DNA of 13,461 nucleotides from an uncultured Bacteroidales bacterium. Lineage in GTDB: Bacteria; Bacteroidota; Bacteroidia; Bacteroidales; Paludibacteraceae. The translations under genes and the position numbers were made by a program. The stretch lies in NCBI GenBank assembly GCA_946184195.1, contig CAMHEP010000031.1:1-13461 (forward strand), written 5' to 3'. Below are positions 1 through 6,468 of this stretch, piece after piece. The stretch's first letter is position 1; every line of letters begins with the position of its first letter. The notes under the pieces are model-generated. The model saw nothing but the letters and a program-made list of their open reading frames with translations, was not told where the DNA came from and made no database searches.

Positions 1-479
1 GCTCCAATCGTACGTAGAAATAGAGGGTAGTGAAGGGTGGGATATAGTTATATGCACCTTCGTTGCCGTATCCGTCTTCGCCATAACCTAAATCGTATGG
101 AATCCACATCTCGATGATACCGTTCTGGTGAATCTTCTTCTTTCCCTTCCTGGAATCCGTTGATGAGGTTAAACATGGCCATGTTAGCACTTGTGGCGGT
201 ATCGGTGCGGGCATAGTTATTAGCAGGCAGGCGTAAGCCGTAAGTAACCGTCACCATGCTGTTGGCATGAGGACGTGCCTCCATCGTAAACTCATCCGTG
301 ATAATGCGGTATTGCAATCCGGAAGCCGTAGTCTTTACTCCGGGCTTGCTTTTGTTGTTCTTGAGGATGATTTCGTTCTGGGTCTTCCAATCCAACCAGT
401 CGTTCTTCTTGCAGCCGGTAGCCAATAGCGTAAATAGGGTGCATGCCACCAGAGTGAGTATTGTTATTTTGCGAGCCAT
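1..479 (-). CDS. FKBP-type peptidyl-prolyl isomerase-like lipoprotein, frameshifted, 3' end outside window
   Basis: The N-terminus MARKITILTLVACTLFTLL ends in a lipobox (LLATGC), so this is probably a lipoprotein anchored in the envelope. The frame reads well through VTVTYGLRL and NLINGFQEG, which match the FKBP core, and then runs into a stop near position 48. From about 142 down to 1 a different frame on the same strand gives KKIHQNGIIEMWIPYDLGYG and ends IPPFTTLYFYVRL, a textbook FKBP C-terminus. One extra base in the purine run read from 146 to 134 (GGGAAAGAAGAAG) would explain the break. It may be a real pseudogene, a recent mutation or a sequencing error. The start at 479 is preferred over an in-frame ATG at 512 because it places the signal peptide correctly. 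It overlaps the stop of the upstream EnvC-like gene by 16 nt, which suggests translational coupling. The usual FKBP acidic motif (FD) after the first strand is not obvious, so isomerase activity is uncertain. Confidence 0.8.
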
Positions 480-1639
480 AATACAGGGTTTTGTATCTCC
501 TTGCCTTTCCATACTTGGAAATAGAGTTCGGTTTTGTTATCTTGTTCTTTGTCGGTATAGATACTACCGAGTGTTTGTTTGGTCTTGACCTTGTCGCCTT
601 GTTTGACATTGAGCTGGCTCAATCCCGCGTATACGGTACGGTATTCTCCGTGTTGTACGATAACGGCATAGGTGTTATTCATCACGAAACAACCGGTCAC
701 CATCCCTTCAAATACCGAACGCGCTTTCGTGCCGGTGGGGGACTGGAGATAGATGCCTTTGTTGTCGATGGTGACATGCTCGTAGACAGGATGTTGATGC
801 TTGCCGAAGTACCCGCTGATGATACCTTTCTCTACGGGCCAAGGCAGCCGTCCCTCATTCTTTGCAAAGTCGGTGGATATGAGGTGCTGTTCCTTGGTGA
901 GCGACTCTTTAGTTTGCTTGGCGGCTTGCTGACGAACCATTTGTTCAATCTTATTATTGAGGTCGTTCACCTTCTTCTGTTTCTTCTTCAGGTCCGCTTG
1001 CAGATTCTTCTCCTTACTCTTGAGCTGTTTGAGCATCTGCTGCTGTTTCCTCTCGTCTCGTGCGAGGTTGTCTCGTTCGCGCTGCTCGGCAGCCATCGTA
1101 CCGGCTTTCTGCTTACGGTTCTCCTTCAGCAGTGCATTCTGTGTGTCAATCTCCTCCTGCACCTCTTCTATCCGCTTCACTTGGTCGCGGCGATAGGCAG
1201 ACATCTCCTGCATATATCGTACACGTCGACCTAACTGACGAAACGAATCGCTGGATAGTAGGAAGAGCAGTGGCGATTGCTGCATACGGGAAAAATGGCT
1301 TTCTCTGCACATGCGGGCATAGTCGTCTTTGAGTCGTTCCTGCTCTTGTTTGAGCGTAGTACGACGTTCGCCGAGTGCTAACATCTCCTTGTCGAGTGCA
1401 TTAATCTCACGGTTGAGGTTGCGGATAAGTCGTTTCTGGTTGTTAATGTTCTTATTCAGCAGTTCCAACTTGGTGACTGTAGCAGTCTTTGACTTAGTGG
1501 TTTGTTGCAGTAATTTATTGGTTTCGGTGATTTCTTTTTTCAGTTTATCCTGCTGTTTCTGCAATTCCTTGACCGTCTGCGCTTGAAGCAACATAAGCGG
1601 TAGCACACATACGATAACTATGTATAGTATTCGTCTCAT
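464..1639 (-). CDS. EnvC-like murein hydrolase activator (degenerate LytM/M23 domain)
   Basis: This is a 391-residue exported protein. A signal peptide (about residues 1-20, ending LMLLQAQ) is followed by a long, charged, Gln/Lys-rich coiled coil (about 22-255) and a C-terminal LytM/peptidase M23 fold (about 265-391, from WPVEKGIISGYFG to the end). Active M23 enzymes bind zinc through HxxxD and HxH motifs. Here the first motif is replaced around VTIDNKGIYLQ and the second reads ELYFQ, so the zinc site is lost. That pattern, together with the coiled coil, matches EnvC/NlpD-type activators, which switch on periplasmic amidases during cell division instead of cutting peptidoglycan themselves. 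Its ATG shares an ATGA overlap with the stop of the DUF4292 gene, and its own stop lies inside the FKBP-like gene, so all three are co-translated. The fold assignment is strong; the activator role is inferred from the missing catalytic residues. Confidence 0.88.
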   Translation of the reverse strand: MRRILYIVIVCVLPLMLLQAQTVKELQKQQDKLKKEITETNKLLQQTTKSKTATVTKLELLNKNINNQKRLIRNLNREINALDKEMLALGERRTTLKQEQERLKDDYARMCRESHFSRMQQSPLLFLLSSDSFRQLGRRVRYMQEMSAYRRDQVKRIEEVQEEIDTQNALLKENRKQKAGTMAAEQRERDNLARDERKQQQMLKQLKSKEKNLQADLKKKQKKVNDLNNKIEQMVRQQAAKQTKESLTKEQHLISTDFAKNEGRLPWPVEKGIISGYFGKHQHPVYEHVTIDNKGIYLQSPTGTKARSVFEGMVTGCFVMNNTYAVIVQHGEYRTVYAGLSQLNVKQGDKVKTKQTLGSIYTDKEQDNKTELYFQVWKGKEIQNPVLWLAK

Positions 1640-2202
1640 CGTTTCATAATCTGTTGGATAGTCACCTCGCGGTAGCGGCTCAAGTTAAACGGCACCAATC
1701 GTACTCCCTCGTCAAAACGGATGTTCTGAAAACGTGAACGCAAGGTCACGATGTGCTTGTAGGCGGAGTAGGTTGCCTCGCTCACATCCGGTGACCCGAT
1801 TTGCTCACCTGCAACATATGCCTGCAGGTCAGCATACTTGAGGTTGGGACTCACTACCAAATTAATGGTGCTGTACTTAATCGGTATATACTCGGAGTTA
1901 ATCTTATCAATGACGACCATACTCTTGGGCGTTGCCTCCAATCGATATAGCTCAATACCTAATAAGGGCTTGACCGATACAATAACCATCGAATCGCGTA
2001 CTGCACGAAACGAGCATGTCATACTATATGTTTTTCCGTCCAAAGTGACATCAGTCATCACGTTGTCTGCACTCAGTGTGTGCCAACGCGGCTCCTCGGG
2101 AGCTACAACCTCTTTCGTACCTACTCCTTTCATGGTGGCGCATGCACTCAGCATAATGACCACCATTATGCTACTAATGAATATATAGATTATCCGTTTC
2201 AT
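1636..2202 (-). CDS. DUF4292 family lipoprotein
   Basis: This 188-residue protein has a hydrophobic N-terminus (IIYIFISSIMVVIML) and a lipobox SAC, giving a lipidated Cys at about residue 21. The body is rich in beta strands (DVTLDGKTYSMTCSFRAVRD, VIVSVKPLLGIELYRLEATP, VVIDKINSEYIPI). That pattern resembles LolA/LolB-like outer-membrane lipoprotein folds and is the signature I associate with DUF4292. Function is not established for the family; a role in envelope or lipoprotein handling is inference from the fold pattern and from its position between a TPR exoprotein and an EnvC-like protein. It ends in an ATGA overlap with the EnvC-like gene, and 27 nt separate it from the upstream TPR gene. 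Confidence 0.8.
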   Translation of the reverse strand: MKRIIYIFISSIMVVIMLSACATMKGVGTKEVVAPEEPRWHTLSADNVMTDVTLDGKTYSMTCSFRAVRDSMVIVSVKPLLGIELYRLEATPKSMVVIDKINSEYIPIKYSTINLVVSPNLKYADLQAYVAGEQIGSPDVSEATYSAYKHIVTLRSRFQNIRFDEGVRLVPFNLSRYREVTIQQIMKR

Positions 2203-2229
2203 CTTTCAAGTCCTTATTTCTGATTACCC

Positions 2230-3216
2230 TTATCTCCCTTTTTGTATTTTTTCCATGTGTTCCAGCATCTCCTTTTTATCCATATCGGCACTGCTGTTTT
2301 CCAATGCTTTCTTGATATAGAAGAGAGCTAGGTTATCTTCGCCCTTCAGGTGTAGTATCCATGCGTAAGTGTCGAGGAACACAGGATTATCGGGTTGCTC
2401 ACGAACGGTTTGCAGACTCATCTGCTCAGCTTTCTTCAGGTCTCCCTTGTGGATAGCAAGACCATATGCATAGTTATTGAGCGTCGTGGCATGATAGGGG
2501 TCTATCTTCAAATATTCTTGGTACGCTTTCTCTAATTTGGACCACTTGACGCGCAGCCGTTCATAGCTCTCCAATCGCAAACGTAGGAAACGAACGTCCC
2601 GAGGCTCTAACTCCAAGTATCGGTCTATCTCCTTCAGGGCTTTGCTGTTCTTTCCCCACAGGGCATAGGTGCGGTAGCGTGTGATGGCGGAGTAGGCATC
2701 ATATCCTTTAATACCGTCCAGATGGTCTTGAGCTTGCAAGGCTTTACGGTATTGTTCTGTTTGCAGATAGGCTTCGATGAGTTGGTCCCATGGCTCTTCG
2801 TCTTTCGGGTGGTCCTTACCGGCTTGCTCAAGGATGACTACGGCTTGGTACTTGTCGCGCATGTCCTCTGACTCAAAGAGCGTCTTCGCATAATGCTGCC
2901 ATAACTCTTTGGGCGATAAACGGTACGCATCGGCAAAATAACGCTTAGCTGTCTCGTGCTGATTGAGGGCATGATAGAGCATACCTAACATGTCCTTGGT
3001 CTGTCCGTCGTACGGGTTGATATGCTCGGCAAAAAGCAGTTCCATCATCGCTCGGTCATACTTACGATCGCGCAGTTGTCTCTGTGCGTCGTAGAAGTAG
3101 TATGTAAACTGCTGCTCCCTTTCCGCCGTCATGGTGGGTTGCTTGGCACTTTGTGCGCATAAGTTCGGCAGACCCGTTAAGCATGCTATCAGCACTATGT
3201 ATAATCTCTGTTTCAT
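2230..3216 (-). CDS. secreted tetratricopeptide repeat protein
   Basis: This is a 328-residue protein with a signal peptide (MKQRLYIVLIACLTGLPNLCAQ), so it is probably periplasmic or bound to the outer membrane. Helix pairs of TPR type recur throughout: YYFYDAQRQLRDRKYDRAM, DMLGMLYHALNQHETAKRYF, QLIEAYLQTEQYRKALQAQ, ALKEIDRYLELEPRD, TLNNYAYGLAIHKGDLKKAE and TYAWILHLKGEDNLALFYI. TPR arrays are protein-interaction scaffolds, and no enzymatic motif is visible. In related bacteria the same neighbourhood (dUTPase, TPR, DUF4292, M23) is conserved, which suggests a shared envelope assembly job. As far as I remember, homologues can be considerably longer, so this may be a compact version. Its start codon sits inside a 20-bp direct repeat (see the repeat entry at 3211-3264). 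Confidence 0.85.
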   Translation of the reverse strand: MKQRLYIVLIACLTGLPNLCAQSAKQPTMTAEREQQFTYYFYDAQRQLRDRKYDRAMMELLFAEHINPYDGQTKDMLGMLYHALNQHETAKRYFADAYRLSPKELWQHYAKTLFESEDMRDKYQAVVILEQAGKDHPKDEEPWDQLIEAYLQTEQYRKALQAQDHLDGIKGYDAYSAITRYRTYALWGKNSKALKEIDRYLELEPRDVRFLRLRLESYERLRVKWSKLEKAYQEYLKIDPYHATTLNNYAYGLAIHKGDLKKAEQMSLQTVREQPDNPVFLDTYAWILHLKGEDNLALFYIKKALENSSADMDKKEMLEHMEKIQKGR

Positions 3217-3264
3217 TTGTACATCGTACTTTTCATTGGTACATCGTACATTTGTCCTTCGTAC
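3211..3264. repeat. GTAC-rich imperfect tandem repeat, 20-bp period
   Basis: Two copies of a 19-base word (3211-3229 and 3231-3249) differ at one position and share the core GTACATCGTAC. A degenerate third copy (about 3250-3264, TCCTTCGTAC) follows. The copy at 3211 contains the start codon of the TPR gene. As a result a second ATG lies 20 nt upstream on the minus strand (3234-3236) and opens a 7-codon frame whose TGA overlaps the TPR start. The words TCCTTCGTAC and TTGGTACATC recur as reverse complements at 7214-7233. Confidence 0.75.
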
Positions 3265-3265
3265 A

Positions 3266-3700
3266 TCACTTCACTCCGCTATGTCCGAATCCTCCGGTTC
3301 CGCGTTCGGTCTCGGTGAGTTCGCTCACCTCTATCATTTCGGGTTGCTCGTGTTTGGCGATAACCATTTGGCAGATACGTTCACCGTCTTCTATGGTTTG
3401 TGCTTCGCTACTCATGTTGATGAGGATGACTCCTATCTCTCCTCGATAGTCGGCATCGATAGTTCCCGGCGTGTTGAGCACGGTGAGTCCCCGTTTCAGT
3501 GCCAAGCCGCTACGTGGACGTATCTGTGCCTCATAACCTTCCGGCAGTTCGATAAATAGTCCGGTGGGCAGTAGCCTGCGCTCCAACGGTTGCAAGGTGA
3601 CCGGTTCAGCTAATGAGCAGCGTATGTCCATTCCCGCCGCGCTCTTACTCTCGTAGCGTGGCAACGGGTTCTTACTCCTATTGATAATCTTGATTGTCAT
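3266..3700 (-). CDS. dut: dUTP diphosphatase (dUTPase)
   Basis: The enzyme hydrolyses dUTP to dUMP and diphosphate, keeping uracil out of DNA and feeding thymidylate synthesis. All five trimeric-dUTPase motifs are present in 144 residues, the normal length: AGMDIR (22-27), RPRSGL (61-66), the uridine-binding loop around GTIDADYRGE (79-88, with catalytic Asp82 and Tyr85), GERICQM (106-112), and the flexible C-terminal P-loop-like RGTGGFGHSG (133-142). It is a cytosolic trimer in known homologues. It lies 21 nt downstream of the lipid kinase gene on the same strand and about 50 nt upstream of the TPR gene, inside the envelope operon. Confidence 0.97.
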   Translation of the reverse strand: MTIKIINRSKNPLPRYESKSAAGMDIRCSLAEPVTLQPLERRLLPTGLFIELPEGYEAQIRPRSGLALKRGLTVLNTPGTIDADYRGEIGVILINMSSEAQTIEDGERICQMVIAKHEQPEMIEVSELTETERGTGGFGHSGVK

Positions 3701-3721
3701 ATATCATCCTTTGTCACTTCG

Positions 3722-4669
3722 TCAAAATCTTTTCTCCACCAATACCCGCAGTCCATCTGGGACGATGCGAATATGTATGTCTTTACTCATCTCCACGGGG
3801 TCTCCGTCGATATGGAACGGACCGTTCTCTTCGCGTTCCAGGATGATGTCCTTAGCCCGATAGGTATCCATGAACATCGACTGGTCCAGACTCTTTGTGA
3901 ATAGCCGTATGGCGAGTCCGGGTGCACCGAGCAGCGCGTTGCTATGCATGATGCATATGTCCATTTTCCCGTCCTGTATGCTGGCTTTGGGCGCTATACG
4001 TGCTTCATATCCCCACTGGCTTGCGTTGGCGAAGGTGATGAGGAAGGCTTTGGTGTCTATATCCTCCTCCTGTGTCTTCCCCTCAATGGTCGTGTGCTGA
4101 CCGTCAAGCGCTTTTATACGATAACCCTTAGGCTCATAGGTGATGAAGTCTTTGATTACTTTCTCCAAATAGGTCTTGAATCCGCGACTGCCTGCTTTGT
4201 CGAAATGTTCGGCAATCAGAGCGTCAAAACCGGCTCCGCAGGTAGATATGAACATGCGCTCCTCGCCGTCCTGACCCTCCGCATCGATAGATGACGCGAT
4301 GCCGTAGTCTACGCTGATGGGCTCCGAGTGGTTCAGCATCTCAATGGCGTTGTTGGCACGTAGCGGGATGTTGAGATGACGGGCAAAACCATTCCCGCTA
4401 CCCATCGGGATGATACCCATGGCGGTCTTGGTGCCGCGCAACCCCCGCGCTACCTCGTTGAGCGTACCGTCACCGCCTACGGCTACTACGGCATCAAAAC
4501 CCATCACGGCAAACTGATGCGCTAACTCGGTGGCATGACCGGCATACTCGGTGTATACTACATTCGCCATCCATTGCTCTTTATCCAATAACTGGTCAAT
4601 GTATTTCGGCAGCTTACGCTTGTTCTGTGTGCCGGAAATGGGATTGATAATAAATGCTATATTTTTCAT
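3722..4669 (-). CDS. diacylglycerol/lipid kinase family protein (YegS/DagK type)
   Basis: With the start at 4669 the protein has 315 residues and begins MKNIAFIINPISG, the canonical beginning of the family. An in-frame ATG at 4714 would add 15 residues, but it lies upstream of the promoter's TAnnTTTG element and is therefore rejected. The nucleotide-binding motif GGDGTLNEV is at 65-73 and GSGNGFARHL at 90-99, followed by the beta-sandwich C-terminal domain. These proteins transfer phosphate from ATP to a lipid such as diacylglycerol; YegS-like members act on other lipids, and the substrate cannot be read from sequence. The product is cytosolic or peripheral to the membrane. It is the first gene of the leftward operon, directly behind a good promoter. 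Confidence 0.92.
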   Translation of the reverse strand: MKNIAFIINPISGTQNKRKLPKYIDQLLDKEQWMANVVYTEYAGHATELAHQFAVMGFDAVVAVGGDGTLNEVARGLRGTKTAMGIIPMGSGNGFARHLNIPLRANNAIEMLNHSEPISVDYGIASSIDAEGQDGEERMFISTCGAGFDALIAEHFDKAGSRGFKTYLEKVIKDFITYEPKGYRIKALDGQHTTIEGKTQEEDIDTKAFLITFANASQWGYEARIAPKASIQDGKMDICIMHSNALLGAPGLAIRLFTKSLDQSMFMDTYRAKDIILEREENGPFHIDGDPVEMSKDIHIRIVPDGLRVLVEKRF

Positions 4670-4700
4670 AAGTACGTATTTATGCAAGTTAAATCGCATG

Positions 4701-4731
4701 CAAAGATACAACAAAAAATCCGAATATGCAA
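4701..4731 (-). promoter_or_regulatory. Bacteroidetes-type promoter for the lipid kinase/dut operon
   Basis: On the minus strand, TTG (4729-4731) and TATCTTTG (4701-4708) are separated by 20 nt, matching the phylum consensus for the primary sigma factor. The -7 element lies 31 nt upstream of the kinase ATG at 4669, giving a leader of roughly 25 nt. Confidence 0.75.
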
Positions 4732-4858
4732 TCTTTTTGCCGAAAAAATCGTTTATGCTTGCATAAGGACGAGTTTGAGCGGCAAAAAGATTGTAGTTCC
4801 TTAGTCCTTTGTACCATGGTACTTTGTCTAAAGAGTTACGAACAAGACGCGCAATTTC

Positions 4859-4889
4859 CTGTTTTTTTCACTTGAATACATTATCTTTG
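4859..4889 (+). promoter_or_regulatory. Promoter for the candidate small RNA
   Basis: A perfect -7 element TATCTTTG lies at 4882-4889. The -33 region (CTGTT, from 4859) is a weak match at the right spacing. Transcription would start near 4895. The nearest plus-strand gene starts 240 nt away and has its own promoter at 5060-5090, so this promoter probably serves a separate RNA. The rest of the gap from 4732 to 4858 holds only a 12-bp palindrome, GTACCATGGTAC (4811-4822). Confidence 0.55.
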
Positions 4890-4894
4890 TACCC

Positions 4895-5048
4895 GATTTG
4901 CAAACCTGCAATCATATGTTATACATCTGTTATTCTGTACATCTACAGCAGGTAACACCTTTGACATATAGTGCCGAACTCCCAGGGTGTTCCGAAAGGG
5001 ATAACTCGCATAACGCTTGTCAAAAAAACAGGCGTAAAAGAATTTTTT
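4895..5048 (+). ncRNA. Candidate free-standing structured RNA, about 150 nt
   Basis: The segment is bounded by a TATCTTTG promoter element and a terminator-like hairpin, and has no convincing coding sequence. Visible pairings are: a 5' hairpin 4895-4902/4907-4913 with one bulged U; ACCUGC 4904-4909 with GCAGGU 4948-4953 as an alternative to that hairpin; CUGUA 4935-4939 with UACAG 4944-4948; and AACACC 4954-4959 with GGUGUU 4986-4991. A discontinuous long-range pairing of the 5' end with about 5001-5021 is also possible (GUUAU with AUAAC, UGC with GCA), which would give a 6S-like rod. Candidates are a Bacteroidetes 6S-type RNA (the Rfam motif Bacteroidales-1 has a promoter-to-terminator layout) or an unnamed sRNA. 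I did not recognise the sequence. A 51-codon ORF (4916-5071) overlaps it but looks like chance. Confidence 0.5.
5013..5048 (+). terminator. Rho-independent terminator-like hairpin ending the small RNA
   Basis: ACGCTTGT (5013-5020) pairs along its full 8 bp, with one G-U, to ACAGGCGT (5028-5035) across a 7-nt A-rich loop. A run of six T follows at 5043-5048. The gap of 7 nt between stem and T-run is longer than ideal, so efficiency is uncertain. Confidence 0.55.
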
Positions 5049-5059
5049 CAACAAAAAGA

Positions 5060-5090
5060 TTGTGTATTTGAATTATTTGTAGTAAATTTG
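5060..5090 (+). promoter_or_regulatory. Bacteroidetes-type promoter for the DUF4301 gene
   Basis: TTG (5060-5062), a 20-nt spacer and TAAATTTG (5083-5090) match the consensus. The DUF4301 start codon is 40 nt downstream. The -33 element lies about 12 nt past the T-run of the preceding terminator, so the two transcription units are set back to back. Confidence 0.75.
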
Positions 5091-5130
5091 CAGCACGAAT
5101 TGCTTTAACCTATTTAAAAACCAATACACC

Positions 5131-6468
5131 ATGTTTACCCAACAAGACATTCAACAGCTTGAAGCGCATGGCATTACGCTCAAGCAAGCCGAACAACAGA
5201 TGGCTGATTTTCGCAGTGGTTTTCCTGCTCTCGACATCGTCGCCCCCGCCTCCACCAAGGATGGTATACTTCGCCTGACCAAGGCTCGTCAGGACGAGTA
5301 TGTTGCCCTGTGGCAAGAGTATCTCAAGGAGGGACACTCCGTGCTTAAGTTTGTTCCTGCCAGCGGTGCTGCAAGCCGTATGTTTAAGAACCTCTTTGAA
5401 TTCCTCGATAATGGCGTAGAGACGGATTTTGTCAAGACTTTCCTCTCTCATAAAGACGATTTTGCTTTTGGTCCTCAGTTGGAGGGAAAGGATGGTCAGC
5501 AGGCAGTTCGCTTCCTGCTGGAGGATATGAGTTACGGTAAGTTGCCCAAGGGACTGCTGCTCTTCCATAAGTATCGCGACGGAGCACGAACTCCCGCCTT
5601 GGAACACATGGTAGAGGGAGCCTTGTATGCTGCCTCAAACGGCATGGTGCGTATCCATTTCACCGTAAGTCACGAGCACCTGCCTTTGTTCCGCAAGCAT
5701 ATAGCCGACAACCTTAAACGCTTTGAGGATAAGTATGGTGTGAAATACGAAGTTTCCTTCTCCGAGCAGTCACCCGCTACGGACACTTTGGCAGCTAATC
5801 CCGACGGTACCCCCTTCCGTACGAAAGACGGCAAGTTGCTCTTCCGTCCAGGTGGACACGGCGCACTCATTCATAATCTCAACGACCAAGATGCCGACAT
5901 CGTCTTTATCAAGAATATCGACAATGTGGTGCCGGATCGTCTGAAGAAAGACACGGTACGCTTCAAGCAGGTGTTGGCCGGTGTACTCGTAGAGGAGCAG
6001 CGTCGCGTTTTTGCCCGCCTGCAAGACCCGAACTTGAGCGACGAAGAGCGTCAGCGTCTGAAGCGTCCTATTCGTGTATGCGGTGTGGTGAAGAATACCG
6101 GTGAACCCGGCGGCGGACCCTTCCTTGTTCGTGAGGCAGACGGTTCCATCAGTCGACAGATACTCGAGTCCAGCCAGATAGAGGACAAGTCCCTCATGGC
6201 TAAGGCTACGCACTTCAACCCCGTTGACCTCGTATGCTCACTGCGTGATGCGGAGGGCAAACACTACGATTTACCTCAGTATGTTGACCCGCAGACAGGC
6301 TTCATATCTCAAAAGTCCAAGGATGGTAAGGAACTGCTTGCACTCGAACTGCCCGGTCTGTGGAACGGCGCTATGAGCCGTTGGAACACCATCTTCGTCG
6401 AGGTGCCCGTATCTACGTTTAACCCTGTAAAAACAGTGAATGACCTGTTGCGTGAACAACATCAATAA
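5131..6468 (+). CDS. DUF4301 family protein, possible UDP-sugar pyrophosphorylase-like fold
   Basis: This is a 445-residue cytosolic protein without signal peptide or membrane segments, which I recognise as DUF4301, a Bacteroidetes family of unknown function. Several stretches fall in the same order as in UDPGP/UDP-N-acetylhexosamine pyrophosphorylases. VPASGAASRMFK (75-86) sits where the glycine-rich nucleotide loop would be. LPKGLLLFHKY (138-148) resembles the PKxLxPF segment. SEQSPATD (211-218) resembles the F-x-Q-xxxP segment. FRPGGHGALIHNL (238-250) resembles the P-x-G-x-G-G/D-L loop. VFIKNIDNV (258-266) resembles the conserved NxDN strand. The family assignment is from memory of the sequence; the nucleotidyltransferase reading is my inference. 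The gene follows its own promoter, and its 3' end overlaps the HAD phosphatase ORF, suggesting joint function in sugar-phosphate chemistry. Confidence 0.8.
   Translation: MFTQQDIQQLEAHGITLKQAEQQMADFRSGFPALDIVAPASTKDGILRLTKARQDEYVALWQEYLKEGHSVLKFVPASGAASRMFKNLFEFLDNGVETDFVKTFLSHKDDFAFGPQLEGKDGQQAVRFLLEDMSYGKLPKGLLLFHKYRDGARTPALEHMVEGALYAASNGMVRIHFTVSHEHLPLFRKHIADNLKRFEDKYGVKYEVSFSEQSPATDTLAANPDGTPFRTKDGKLLFRPGGHGALIHNLNDQDADIVFIKNIDNVVPDRLKKDTVRFKQVLAGVLVEEQRRVFARLQDPNLSDEERQRLKRPIRVCGVVKNTGEPGGGPFLVREADGSISRQILESSQIEDKSLMAKATHFNPVDLVCSLRDAEGKHYDLPQYVDPQTGFISQKSKDGKELLALELPGLWNGAMSRWNTIFVEVPVSTFNPVKTVNDLLREQHQ

Noticed and set aside
491..1234. Long plus-strand ORF (247 codons) opposite the EnvC-like gene
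   Set aside because: It is the antisense shadow of a coiled-coil gene, with Leu/Phe-rich composition and no motif, and the minus-strand protein is clearly real.
4670..4714. Upstream ATG at 4714 as the start of the lipid kinase
   Set aside because: It precedes the -7 promoter element (4701-4708) and adds 15 residues before the canonical MKNIAFIINP start.
4811..4822. Perfect 12-bp palindrome GTACCATGGTAC as an operator
   Set aside because: It lies about 60 nt upstream of the nearest -7 element and resembles the GTAC-rich repeat patches elsewhere in the window, so repeat debris is the simpler explanation.
4954..5016. Possible SRP (4.5S) RNA because of CTCCCAGG and a CCGAAAGG tetraloop-like stretch
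   Set aside because: The diagnostic asymmetric loop sequence AGCA after the GNAA tetraloop is missing, and the flanks do not pair as in the SRP S domain.
4916..5071. 51-codon plus-strand ORF starting MLYICYSVHLQQ, within the small-RNA region
   Set aside because: It runs through the terminator hairpin and into the next promoter, has a basic low-complexity C-terminus and no recognisable family, and 51 open codons are expected by chance. It stays as a minor alternative to the ncRNA call.
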